Shown one piece after another: positions 1 to 8,446 of a stretch of DNA of 64,000 bases. Each line of letters starts with the position of its first letter. The first letter of the stretch is position 1. The stretch lies in contig JAPLEO010000145.1 in the NCBI GenBank assembly GCA_026391125.1, positions 1 to 64,000 of the forward strand. The letters run 5' to 3'. The DNA comes from Bacteroidota bacterium. GTDB taxonomy: Bacteria; Bacteroidota; Bacteroidia; Chitinophagales; Chitinophagaceae. Both the position numbers and the translations under genes were made by a program. Below the pieces are notes generated by a model. The model searched no databases. It was not told where the DNA came from and saw nothing but the letters and a program-made list of their open reading frames with translations.

Positions 1-831
1 CATGATACTGAAAACAGTACCTAAGCTCTGTGCCCAATCAGGAAGTGCAGTATATAATAAGTGGTGTGGTCCAGCCCAGATATATAAGAAGATCAAAGCC
101 CAGAAGTGTATGATCGATAAACGATAACTATACACTGGTCTATTAGCAGCCTTAGGTAAGAAATAATACATAATACCTAAGTAAGGAGTAGTAAGGAAGA
201 ATGCCACCGCATTATGTCCATACCACCATTGTACCAACGCATCTTGTACCCCTGCATAAAAACTGTAACTCTTCAATAAGCTAAAAGGCAATTCAAAAGA
301 GTTTACAACGTGTAGCATGGTAACTGTGATCCAGGTTGCGATGTAAAACCAGATCGCAACATACAAATGACTTTCTCTGCGTTTAATGATGGTACCAAAC
401 ATATTAATACCAAAAACGATCCAAATCAATGCAATTAGAATATCGATTGGCCATTCTAATTCTGCGTATTCTTTTCCTGATGTGTAGCCTGACAATAAAG
501 TAACTGCGGCTAAAACGATGATTAATTGCCAGCCCCAGAAATGGATCTTACTGAGCGTGTCGTTAAACATACGCGCCTTACATAAACGCTGTAATGAATA
601 ATAAACACCCATGAACATTCCATTTCCAACAAAGGCAAAAATTACCGCATTGGTGTGAACAGGTCTTACCCTACCGAATGTGGTAAAGGATAGTCCGAAA
701 TTGGCAGCCGGCAGATAGATTTGCACAGCTATCAACAGACCGGCGAGCATGCCTACAACGCCCCATAACATGGTGGCAAAGGCAAATTGCTTTACAATCC
801 GGTTGTCATAATAGAACTTTTCTACTTGCAT
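1..831 (-). CDS. ccoN: cbb3-type cytochrome c oxidase subunit I (5' part, truncated by window edge)
   Basis: Minus-strand translation from ATG at 831 reads [31 protein letters not shown]...[30 protein letters not shown]..., typical of CcoN; not in ORF track because it runs off the edge. Confidence 0.9.
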   Translation of the reverse strand, partial: MQVEKFYYDNRIVKQFAFATMLWGVVGMLAGLLIAVQIYLPAANFGLSFTTFGRVRPVHTNAVIFAFVGNGMFMGVYYSLQRLCKARMFNDTLSKIHFWGWQLIIVLAAVTLLSGYTSGKEYAELEWPIDILIALIWIVFGINMFGTIIKRRESHLYVAIWFYIATWITVTMLHVVNSFELPFSLLKSYSFYAGVQDALVQWWYGHNAVAFFLTTPYLGIMYYFLPKAANRPVYSYRLSIIHFWALIFLYIWAGPHHLLYTALPDWAQSLGTVFSIM

Positions 832-878
832 GTGGATAGTTTGGTTTTGGTTTTGGTATTAGCGATGATTAAAAAGAT

Positions 879-1061
879 TTAAAGGGATTCGACTTTTACT
901 TGTTCTTTACTCTCCTTGGCAGGAACTGAATCAAGTAACATCCGCATAGGCGGACTCATTTCGTCGTCATACTGACCAGTTTTAACGCTCCATAGAAACG
1001 CTCCTAAAAAAAGCGCGGCTACAGATATACTAGCCAGCAAAAGGATAATAATAACACTCAT
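879..1061 (-). CDS. ccoS: cbb3-type cytochrome oxidase assembly protein CcoS
   Basis: Short single-TM protein MSVIIILLLASISVAALFLGAFLWSVKTGQYDDEMSPPMRML; start moved to internal Met from the ORF-track start at 1121. Confidence 0.85.
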   Translation of the reverse strand: MSVIIILLLASISVAALFLGAFLWSVKTGQYDDEMSPPMRMLLDSVPAKESKEQVKVESL

Positions 1062-1114
1062 AGTGGGTGGTGTTGTAATATTGGTAAAAGTAACTGGGTA
1101 ATCATGACCATTCC

Positions 1115-1150
1115 ATGACAATACTCAACCAGTTTAATGATATTTGTCAT
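1115..1150 (-). promoter_or_regulatory. tandem FNR-like boxes upstream of ccoS/ccoN
   Basis: Minus strand ATGAC-AAAT-ATCAT, 8 nt, TTGAG-TATT-GTCAT; same arrangement at 4242..4277. Confidence 0.6.
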
Positions 1151-1191
1151 ATATTAAATATAATCAAACGGCGTTTGAACTTTTAAATTAA

Positions 1192-3606
1192 TTATTTAAG
1201 GTTCATTTTCCAGCTTAATAAATTACTTGCTCCAAAGCTAATCAGCAAAATTGTTAGGCTACTTGCAGGCATCAAAATGGCGGCTACCATCGGCGATAAA
1301 TTACCGCTTACTGCAAAAGATTCCCCAACAATATTGTACAAAATAGAAACAATAAAAGCGGTCCACACCAACACTTTATTGGCTTTACACATGAACAGGA
1401 ATTGATGAAATCTTGGTAGCATCGAAGCTTCAAGAATCACATCACTGGCTGGGGTGAATGTGGCTGTATTTTCGGTGATTGCAATTCCAACATCAGCTTG
1501 TTTTAATGCACCCGCATCATTTAGTCCATCTCCAACCATCATCACTCTTTTACCTGTAGCTTGGATTTTTTTAATGGCTTCTAATTTATCCTCTGGTTTT
1601 TGATGAAATAAAATAGGCGTGCCTTTTCCCAGCATTTCTTCTAAATATTCTTTCTCTCCTGCATTATCACCACTCAATATGGATATAGGATAGCCTAATT
1701 TTCTTAATTTTTTCATCAAAGCAGGGACCTGTTCTCTATAATGATTTCTGAAACCAAATCTTCCCAAGACAGTTCCATTCACAGAAACAAAAACGACCGA
1801 ATCCAAACTACTTCCTTGCTCCGTTTTTTGAACAAAAAAGGCTGATCCCAATTTCAATCGATCGCCTTTAACGGTTCCTTCAATTCCTTTACCGGGTAGC
1901 TCTTTAAAATCAGCCACACTAATATTTTGAATGCTGGTTTGTTTAGTCCATTCAGCAATAGCTTTACTCATTGGATGTGTGGAATGTGAAGCCAGTACAG
2001 CTATTTTTTCTTTGATCGATTCACTGATATCTGCACCATCATAATTTATGTCCTGATAACGTCCTGTTGTTAAAGTACCTGTTTTATCAAACACGATATA
2101 ATTGATATTGGCGATGTCTTCAATCGTTTGTGCGTTGCGCAAATAAAATTGATTCCTACCAAGCCTACGAAGGATATTCCCATTAGTAAAAGTGTTGCTC
2201 AATAATAAGGAACAAGGGCAGGCTACTATTAATACGGCTGTCACTACTTGACCAATTCTTGACGGATCATGTAACCACCAGTAAATTGCTGCAGCTGCTG
2301 CAATTGTAAATAAGATCCAAGTAAAATAGCGACTGAGTAAGTGCACAAAAGAACGTTCCTCATCGTTTCGGTCTCGTTGTAATTCAGATCTATTCCAGAG
2401 TTTGGTAAGATAACTTTGTGACACTTCTTTGATCACCAATAATTCTATATTACTACCAATTTGTTTGCCCCCCGCATATACAATTTCACCCATTTCTTTT
2501 TCAACTGGCACTGATTCTCCTGTTACAAAACTATAATCGATCATGGCCTTTCCTCTGGTTAAAATTCCATCTGCAGGAATCAACTCTTGGTGGTGTATTA
2601 AAAGGGTATCATCTAAAACAATATCAGGCAATGCAACTGCTTCGGTTTGTTCCTCTTTTATTCTAGTAACAGCAATAGGAAAATAGGCTGTATAGTCACG
2701 TTCAAAACTCAGTTGCTGATACGTCTTATCCTGTAATACCCTTCCTATAAGCATGAAAAATACGATACCAGCCATTGAATCAAAATAACCCGCACCTGTT
2801 CCACTCAACACTTCATACAAACTTCTTGTAAATGCTACTGCAACTGCTAAAACAATGGGTGCATCTATATTCAAAAATCCGTGCTTCAAACTTTTCCAAG
2901 CACTGATATAAAATTCAGAACTACTATAAAAGAAAACAGGTAAGCTCAGAATAATGTTCATGTATCTGAAAGTGCCCTGCAAAAACAATTCCTGAGAATC
3001 GATCCCTAAGTATTCAGGAAAACTAAACAACATGATATTGGCGAAACAAAAACCAGCCACTCCTAATTTGTAGATCTTCGACATGTTTAAACTAGGGCGC
3101 TGTTGCTTGAGGTCCTTAAAACTAATATAAGGTTCATACCCAATTGACGCCAACAATTCAGCTACTTGGCGCATCGATACTTTGCGATGATCAAATACGA
3201 TATCGGCTTCTTTTCTTTCAAAGTTCACCTTCGATCCAATCACGTTTTCATTTAATCGATGTAAATTCTCTAAAAGCCACAAACAGCTACTGCAGTGCAT
3301 TTGAGGCAAATAGAAATTCACATGCGTTTCGGTTTCGTTGGCAAAAATCAGTAATGCAGATTGAATTTTTTGATCGTCGAGAAAAGCAAATTTGTCTTCT
3401 CTTATTTTTATACGCTGATTAGTTCCAGGATTATCACTAATTGTGTAATAATCGCACATGCCGGTTTTATTTAAGATCTCAAAAACCATTTTACAACCAT
3501 CGCAACAAAAGTTTTTCTCGTGTGCAATAATAGTTTTCTCATCGCAGTCTTCGCCACAATGATAACATTGCACTTTCGATTTTTGCGATACAGCTATTTC
3601 TGGCAT
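1192..3606 (-). CDS. ccoI: heavy-metal translocating P1B-type ATPase, cbb3 oxidase assembly (CcoI-like)
   Basis: N-terminal CYHCGEDC...CCDGC metal-binding region, HMA motif MHCSSC, CPC motif (VACPCSLLL), DKTGTLT, GDGLNDAGAL; next to ccoS/ccoN. Confidence 0.9.
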   Translation of the reverse strand: MPEIAVSQKSKVQCYHCGEDCDEKTIIAHEKNFCCDGCKMVFEILNKTGMCDYYTISDNPGTNQRIKIREDKFAFLDDQKIQSALLIFANETETHVNFYLPQMHCSSCLWLLENLHRLNENVIGSKVNFERKEADIVFDHRKVSMRQVAELLASIGYEPYISFKDLKQQRPSLNMSKIYKLGVAGFCFANIMLFSFPEYLGIDSQELFLQGTFRYMNIILSLPVFFYSSSEFYISAWKSLKHGFLNIDAPIVLAVAVAFTRSLYEVLSGTGAGYFDSMAGIVFFMLIGRVLQDKTYQQLSFERDYTAYFPIAVTRIKEEQTEAVALPDIVLDDTLLIHHQELIPADGILTRGKAMIDYSFVTGESVPVEKEMGEIVYAGGKQIGSNIELLVIKEVSQSYLTKLWNRSELQRDRNDEERSFVHLLSRYFTWILFTIAAAAAIYWWLHDPSRIGQVVTAVLIVACPCSLLLSNTFTNGNILRRLGRNQFYLRNAQTIEDIANINYIVFDKTGTLTTGRYQDINYDGADISESIKEKIAVLASHSTHPMSKAIAEWTKQTSIQNISVADFKELPGKGIEGTVKGDRLKLGSAFFVQKTEQGSSLDSVVFVSVNGTVLGRFGFRNHYREQVPALMKKLRKLGYPISILSGDNAGEKEYLEEMLGKGTPILFHQKPEDKLEAIKKIQATGKRVMMVGDGLNDAGALKQADVGIAITENTATFTPASDVILEASMLPRFHQFLFMCKANKVLVWTAFIVSILYNIVGESFAVSGNLSPMVAAILMPASSLTILLISFGASNLLSWKMNLK

Positions 3607-3667
3607 AGATTGAATTTACAATAAATTGCTTAATGCTACTAAATTGCGAGATTAATTTACTAGAAAA

Positions 3668-4195
3668 TTAGTGGTGTGCTTTCACCGTCAGTTTCGGATA
3701 CAATAAACTACCCTCAACATGTATCCATTGATACACTTTACTTTCTAACTGAAACATTTCATTGACACATTCTTTCCAGTCTTTATGCCAGGTAGGTTGG
3801 ATATTATAATCCTGCAATAAATGTCTTAATTTCTGTAATAGATTGGTAATGACCTGCTGGCGTTGATGTATCGATTCGATTGCTGTAGGTTGCAAAAAAT
3901 GACTAGTTTCTTTTCCAGTTTTGATCTTAGAATTTTTCTTGATGGCTGGAAAAATGATGCCCGATTCTTTGAGAAAAAAATGCTTGATCTCATCATTCAA
4001 TTTCATAAAAATCAAATGAATTAATTCAGACAAGGGGATGGATATATCTTTTCCGTATTGGTTAGATAATAAGAAGCTTTCGATTTTACGGCAAGAATCT
4101 CCAATAGAAGGATGGTACTCCTTCAGTATTAGTGAACATAACCCTTCTGGGGTTAATAATTCTTGTGAAACCGTTTCGTTGTGATTAGTGAGCAT
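3668..4195 (-). CDS. hemerythrin-like domain protein (possible RIC/ScdA-type repair protein)
   Basis: Helical protein with spaced H/E residues (YHPSI, HLIFMKLNDEIKHFFLKESGIIFPAI, HVEGSLLYPKL) next to FNR-type regulator. Confidence 0.65.
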   Translation of the reverse strand: MLTNHNETVSQELLTPEGLCSLILKEYHPSIGDSCRKIESFLLSNQYGKDISIPLSELIHLIFMKLNDEIKHFFLKESGIIFPAIKKNSKIKTGKETSHFLQPTAIESIHQRQQVITNLLQKLRHLLQDYNIQPTWHKDWKECVNEMFQLESKVYQWIHVEGSLLYPKLTVKAHH

Positions 4196-4241
4196 CTACT
4201 TCTATTTACGTGCAAGATATTCACGTAGAGAAGTTTAGCAA

Positions 4242-4277
4242 ATGACAGTACTCAATAACATGCATGATTTTTGTCAT
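4242..4277 (-). promoter_or_regulatory. tandem FNR-like boxes upstream of hemerythrin-like gene
   Basis: Minus strand ATGAC-AAAA-ATCAT, 8 nt, TTGAG-TACT-GTCAT; 27/36 identical to 1115..1150. Confidence 0.6.
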
Positions 4278-4300
4278 GTTTTTAAGTGTCAATTAGCCCT

Positions 4301-5011
4301 TTAATCCTGTAGGTTAGCTGTTTTGATGAGTTCTTTCTGGCGTAGGATTTTGATCTTCTTACCATCTAATTCTACCATACCATCTTTCTTAAATTCAGAC
4401 AATAAACGAATGGTAGATTCAGTAGCAGTTCCAACTAAATTGGCAATTTCTTCGCGCGATAAACGAACACTTAATGTAATTCCATCAGCCTCATATCCAT
4501 AAGTTTCTTTAATGAATAATAAGGTTTCCGCAAGTCTTTCACGGATTGGTTTTTGTGCCAAGTGTGTTAATTTAACTTCCGCCTTATGTAATTCATCACT
4601 CAATAACTTCATCATTTCAAATGCAAGTCCAGTATCGTTTTTAAGCACACTGATAAAAAGTTCCTTAGGTATAAAACAAACCTGTGTATCCTCTAATGCA
4701 ATTGCACTTGCACTATATCTTTCACCACTTAATAATGCACGATAACCCATCACATCACCTCCACGCAATAATCGAATGATCTGCTCTTTTCCGTCATCTC
4801 CTAAATGTGATAATTTAACCTTCCCCTCATTAATACAATAAACACCAAACGGATAAGAACCTTCATTAAAAAGGGTCTGCCCTTTTTTATAAATGTTACA
4901 AATCTTTTGGTCGTTGATCTCCGAAATGAATTCTTGCTTGGCCTTACAAAATACCGATGCAAAGCGCTGAGCACAAGACTGACAAGTAGTAGGATCATGA
5001 AAGTGGGTCAT
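4301..5011 (-). CDS. Crp/Fnr family transcriptional regulator, probable FNR-type [4Fe-4S] sensor
   Basis: cNMP-binding fold plus HTH (SREEIANLVGTATESTIRLLSEF); N-terminal CQSCAQRFASVFC and internal Cys in DTQVCFIP. Confidence 0.88.
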   Translation of the reverse strand: MTHFHDPTTCQSCAQRFASVFCKAKQEFISEINDQKICNIYKKGQTLFNEGSYPFGVYCINEGKVKLSHLGDDGKEQIIRLLRGGDVMGYRALLSGERYSASAIALEDTQVCFIPKELFISVLKNDTGLAFEMMKLLSDELHKAEVKLTHLAQKPIRERLAETLLFIKETYGYEADGITLSVRLSREEIANLVGTATESTIRLLSEFKKDGMVELDGKKIKILRQKELIKTANLQD

Positions 5012-5048
5012 GAATGTTTTATATTTAAGTTAAACCAAACACCCAAAA

Positions 5049-5066
5049 TTGAACATAATGTTTCAA
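5049..5066. promoter_or_regulatory. near-palindromic candidate operator upstream of fnr-like gene
   Basis: TTGAACATAATGTTTCAA: near-perfect inverted repeat about an A, 38 nt upstream of the fnr-like start. Confidence 0.35.
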
Positions 5067-5280
5067 CAAAGGTGCACTGTTTATAAAATTCATCAATTTT
5101 CCTAAACAGATGCTAAGAGGGTGCAAGTTAACAATTAAATGATTATTTGGACCAAAGTCCTTAAAAGAAACTCCCCTCTTCTGTATACAATTTCACCAAA
5201 AATGACGAGATTACCAAATAGTATATATGATTTTAATAATACATTTTACTTGATCAGTCTACCTTATTTTTACAACCAAT

Positions 5281-6312
5281 ATGGCTTATTTTAACTGGAA
5301 CGATAGCATCAATTTATTCACAAAAATTAGCTTTAGGCGGATCTGGAATGCATCTAAAGTGTTCATTAGCTATCAGTTAACAAAACTTAGCGGGAAACCG
5401 ATTCAATGGGGCTACCCTATTTCCATTTCTTTTGAGCCTACTACCTCTTGTAACCTACGTTGCCCCGAATGCCCTAGTGGTATGCGTGCTTTTACCAGGC
5501 CTACGGGGATGCTTGAACAAAGTTTTTTCAAAAAAACGATCGACGAAATACATCAGGAATTGATGTACCTCATATTCTATTTCCAAGGAGAGCCCTTCCT
5601 TAACCCAGATTTTCTGGAAATGGTGAAATACGCCCATGATAAAAAGATCTATACAGCAACCTCTACCAATGCCCACTATTTAACCGACGCTAAGGCAAAA
5701 GCTACCGTTGAAAGTGGTTTAGACCGATTAATCATCTCCATTGATGGTACCACGCAAGATGTTTATGAACAGTACCGGATAGGAGGAAATATTGAAAAAG
5801 TAATAGAAGGGGCAAAAAATATCGTGAAATGGAAAAAAGCATTGAACAGCAAAACCCCATTCGTGTTTTTCCAATTTTTAGTGGTAAAACCAAATGAACA
5901 TCAAATAGAAGCTATCAAACAATTGGGTGCAGAAATTGGGGTTGATCAAGTGAGATTTAAAACAGCCCAGGTCTATGATTTTGAAAATGACCCCAACCAA
6001 CTGGTTCCCACGATTGATAAATATAGTCGGTACAAAATGGGAAAAGATGGAAAAAGGATCGTAAAAAGCGGACTTAGTAACCATTGTTGGCGGCTTTGGC
6101 ATGCCAATGTGATTAGCTGGGATGGCTTAGTAGTTCCTTGTTGTTTTGATAAAGATGCCCTGCACCAGCTTGGAAACCTTAATAATCAAAGCTTTAAGCA
6201 AATTTGGAACAACGATAATTACCGTCAATTTCGAAAGGAACTAAGTAAAAGCCGAAAAAATATCGACATCTGTTCCAACTGTAGTGAGGGTTTGAAGGTT
6301 TGGGAAGATTAA
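5281..6312 (+). CDS. radical SAM/SPASM domain protein
   Basis: CNLRCPEC radical SAM motif; C-terminal VVPCCFDKDALHQLGNLNNQSFKQIWN...CSNC SPASM-like cysteines. Confidence 0.9.
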   Translation: MAYFNWNDSINLFTKISFRRIWNASKVFISYQLTKLSGKPIQWGYPISISFEPTTSCNLRCPECPSGMRAFTRPTGMLEQSFFKKTIDEIHQELMYLIFYFQGEPFLNPDFLEMVKYAHDKKIYTATSTNAHYLTDAKAKATVESGLDRLIISIDGTTQDVYEQYRIGGNIEKVIEGAKNIVKWKKALNSKTPFVFFQFLVVKPNEHQIEAIKQLGAEIGVDQVRFKTAQVYDFENDPNQLVPTIDKYSRYKMGKDGKRIVKSGLSNHCWRLWHANVISWDGLVVPCCFDKDALHQLGNLNNQSFKQIWNNDNYRQFRKELSKSRKNIDICSNCSEGLKVWED

Positions 6313-6432
6313 TTGTTAAAATGACGCTTTTAATAAAAAAATAATATACTTTTTAAGGTTTTTTTAATGTTTACTCTTTAGTTTTGCATTTTAATCTTAC
6401 ACCATAAGATAAAAGACCGGAAATATCTCAGC

Positions 6433-6888
6433 ATGGGCATAGAAAAAGACATCCAACAGTACCAGTTCAGAAACGATTTTCAAAGAGCTGAAGTTAACCT
6501 CATCTTCACTTGTAATTGGCTAAACGAAAGGATTAAACTAATCATTGACGAAGCTGATATTACAACACAACAGTATAATATTCTCAGGATCCTGAGGGGT
6601 AGTAAAAAACCTCTGAGCACCTTACAGATCCGCGACAGGATGCTCGATAAGATGAGTGATACAAGTAGGATCGTAGACCGATTAATTAAAAAACAATTGG
6701 TTGATAAAACTATTTGTGCAACTGACAAACGACTAGTTGACATCTCCATTTCTGAAAAAGGGCTTCATTTATTGGAGCAATTAGACATTCGCAATAGCGA
6801 TATTGACAACCTTTTGCATAACCTCAACAATGAGGAGGCCTTGCAATTGAGTCATTTGCTTGATAAGATCAGAGAAAGGCCGGAATAA
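6433..6888 (+). CDS. MarR family transcriptional regulator
   Basis: wHTH: TQQYNILRILRGSKKPLSTLQIRDRMLDKMSDTSRIVDRLIKKQLVDK...DKRLVDISISEKG. Confidence 0.88.
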   Translation: MGIEKDIQQYQFRNDFQRAEVNLIFTCNWLNERIKLIIDEADITTQQYNILRILRGSKKPLSTLQIRDRMLDKMSDTSRIVDRLIKKQLVDKTICATDKRLVDISISEKGLHLLEQLDIRNSDIDNLLHNLNNEEALQLSHLLDKIRERPE

Positions 6889-6964
6889 ATGTGCATTACA
6901 GCTAATTGATTCAAATTCCTTCCACATTTTGTGTTGCGAAAGAACATAAGTTTAAATTCGTGGG

Positions 6965-8446
6965 ATGAAGCTATTTAAATCGATCAGCATACTTCTATTA
7001 TGCTACCTTTTTTCCGTTTCAGGAAATTCCCAAAGTCCTATCAATTATGAGTTCAGAGCAGTCTGGGTTGCCTCTGTAGATAATATCGACTGGCCAAGTT
7101 CAAAGAACATTTCTGTTGCTGAGCAAAAAGCTGAATACATCAAATTGCTGGATATGCACCAGCAGAATGGAATGAATGCAGTAGTTGTTCAAATTCGACC
7201 TGCCGGAGACGCACTATACCCTTCTCAATACGAACCCTGGAGTGAATTTCTTACTGGTAAACAGGGCTTGCCTCCAACCCCTTATTACGATCCCCTAGAA
7301 TTCATGATCAAAGAAACGCATAATCGTGGGATGGAATTTCATGCTTGGATGAACCCATACCGTGCGGTCTTTAATATGCAGAAGTCTTCCATCGCACCAA
7401 CACATCTTACCAAATTACATCCAGAATGGTTTTTGGTTTATGGCGATAAAAAATATTTTAATCCTGCGCTACCCGAAGTGCGTCAGCATACAGTTCGAGT
7501 TGTCAAAGATATCGTGAGCAGATACGATATTGATGCCATACACATGGATGACTATTTCTATCCCTATCGCATCGCAGGAAAAGAATTTCCCGACCAAGCT
7601 TCTTACCTGAAATATGGCAATGGCATGGATAAAGAAAATTGGAGAAGAAGCAATTGCGATAGTATCATCAAACAAATATTCGAAACCATCCGCATTACAA
7701 ACCCTAGAGTGAAGTTTGGTATTAGTCCGTTCGGCATCTGGCGCAATAAAAGTCAAGACCCAATGGGCAGTGATACGAAAGGCGGACAAACAAATTATGA
7801 TGACTTATACGCCGATATTTTATTGTGGCTTGATAAAGGTTGGATCGATTATGTAGTGCCGCAATTGTATTGGGAGAGAGGACATAAATTAGCAGACTAT
7901 GACGTACTGCTCGACTGGTGGAACCAACATACTTATGGCCGTCAAATGTTTATAGGACATGGGTTCTATCGTGCTGGCACAAATCCTGCATGGAGAAATC
8001 CAAATGAAATCCCAAAACAAATAGCAGCACTAAGAAATTACAAAAACACACAAGGAAGTGTTTACTTTAATAGCAAAGTATTTGAAAAAAATCCATTGGG
8101 ATGGAACGATAGTTTGAAAAATAATTACTACTACTATCCTGCATTAGTTCCTCCAATGCCTTGGATCGATGATGCAATACCTGATCAACCAACAGTTACA
8201 AAATTGTCGGATGGGTTTTATGAAATCACTAAAGTTGGAACGAAAAAGATTAAAGCATTCGGTGTATTTATTCTAGATCAAAACCTGCCAGTTAAACTAG
8301 CAAATGCCCAATTAGTTCAAGTGATCGTTACAGAAAAAACCGCAAAACTAGAACTCTCAAAAGTTCCTGATACCAATGGCAAACGAATTTGTGTGGCATC
8401 GGTTGATAGAAACAATAATGTGAGTCAGTTACTGGAATTGAAATAA
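6965..8446 (+). CDS. family 10-like glycosyl hydrolase (GHL10/DUF187, YngK-like), secreted
   Basis: Signal peptide then EFRAVWVASVDNIDWPS...VVVQIRPAGDALYPSQYEPWSEFLTG...YDIDAIHMDDYFYPY. Confidence 0.88.
   Translation: MKLFKSISILLLCYLFSVSGNSQSPINYEFRAVWVASVDNIDWPSSKNISVAEQKAEYIKLLDMHQQNGMNAVVVQIRPAGDALYPSQYEPWSEFLTGKQGLPPTPYYDPLEFMIKETHNRGMEFHAWMNPYRAVFNMQKSSIAPTHLTKLHPEWFLVYGDKKYFNPALPEVRQHTVRVVKDIVSRYDIDAIHMDDYFYPYRIAGKEFPDQASYLKYGNGMDKENWRRSNCDSIIKQIFETIRITNPRVKFGISPFGIWRNKSQDPMGSDTKGGQTNYDDLYADILLWLDKGWIDYVVPQLYWERGHKLADYDVLLDWWNQHTYGRQMFIGHGFYRAGTNPAWRNPNEIPKQIAALRNYKNTQGSVYFNSKVFEKNPLGWNDSLKNNYYYYPALVPPMPWIDDAIPDQPTVTKLSDGFYEITKVGTKKIKAFGVFILDQNLPVKLANAQLVQVIVTEKTAKLELSKVPDTNGKRICVASVDRNNNVSQLLELK

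Noticed and set aside
3144-3422. Plus-strand ORF of 92 aa inside ccoI
   Set aside because: Antisense to a clear P-type ATPase; composition looks like reverse-frame translation.
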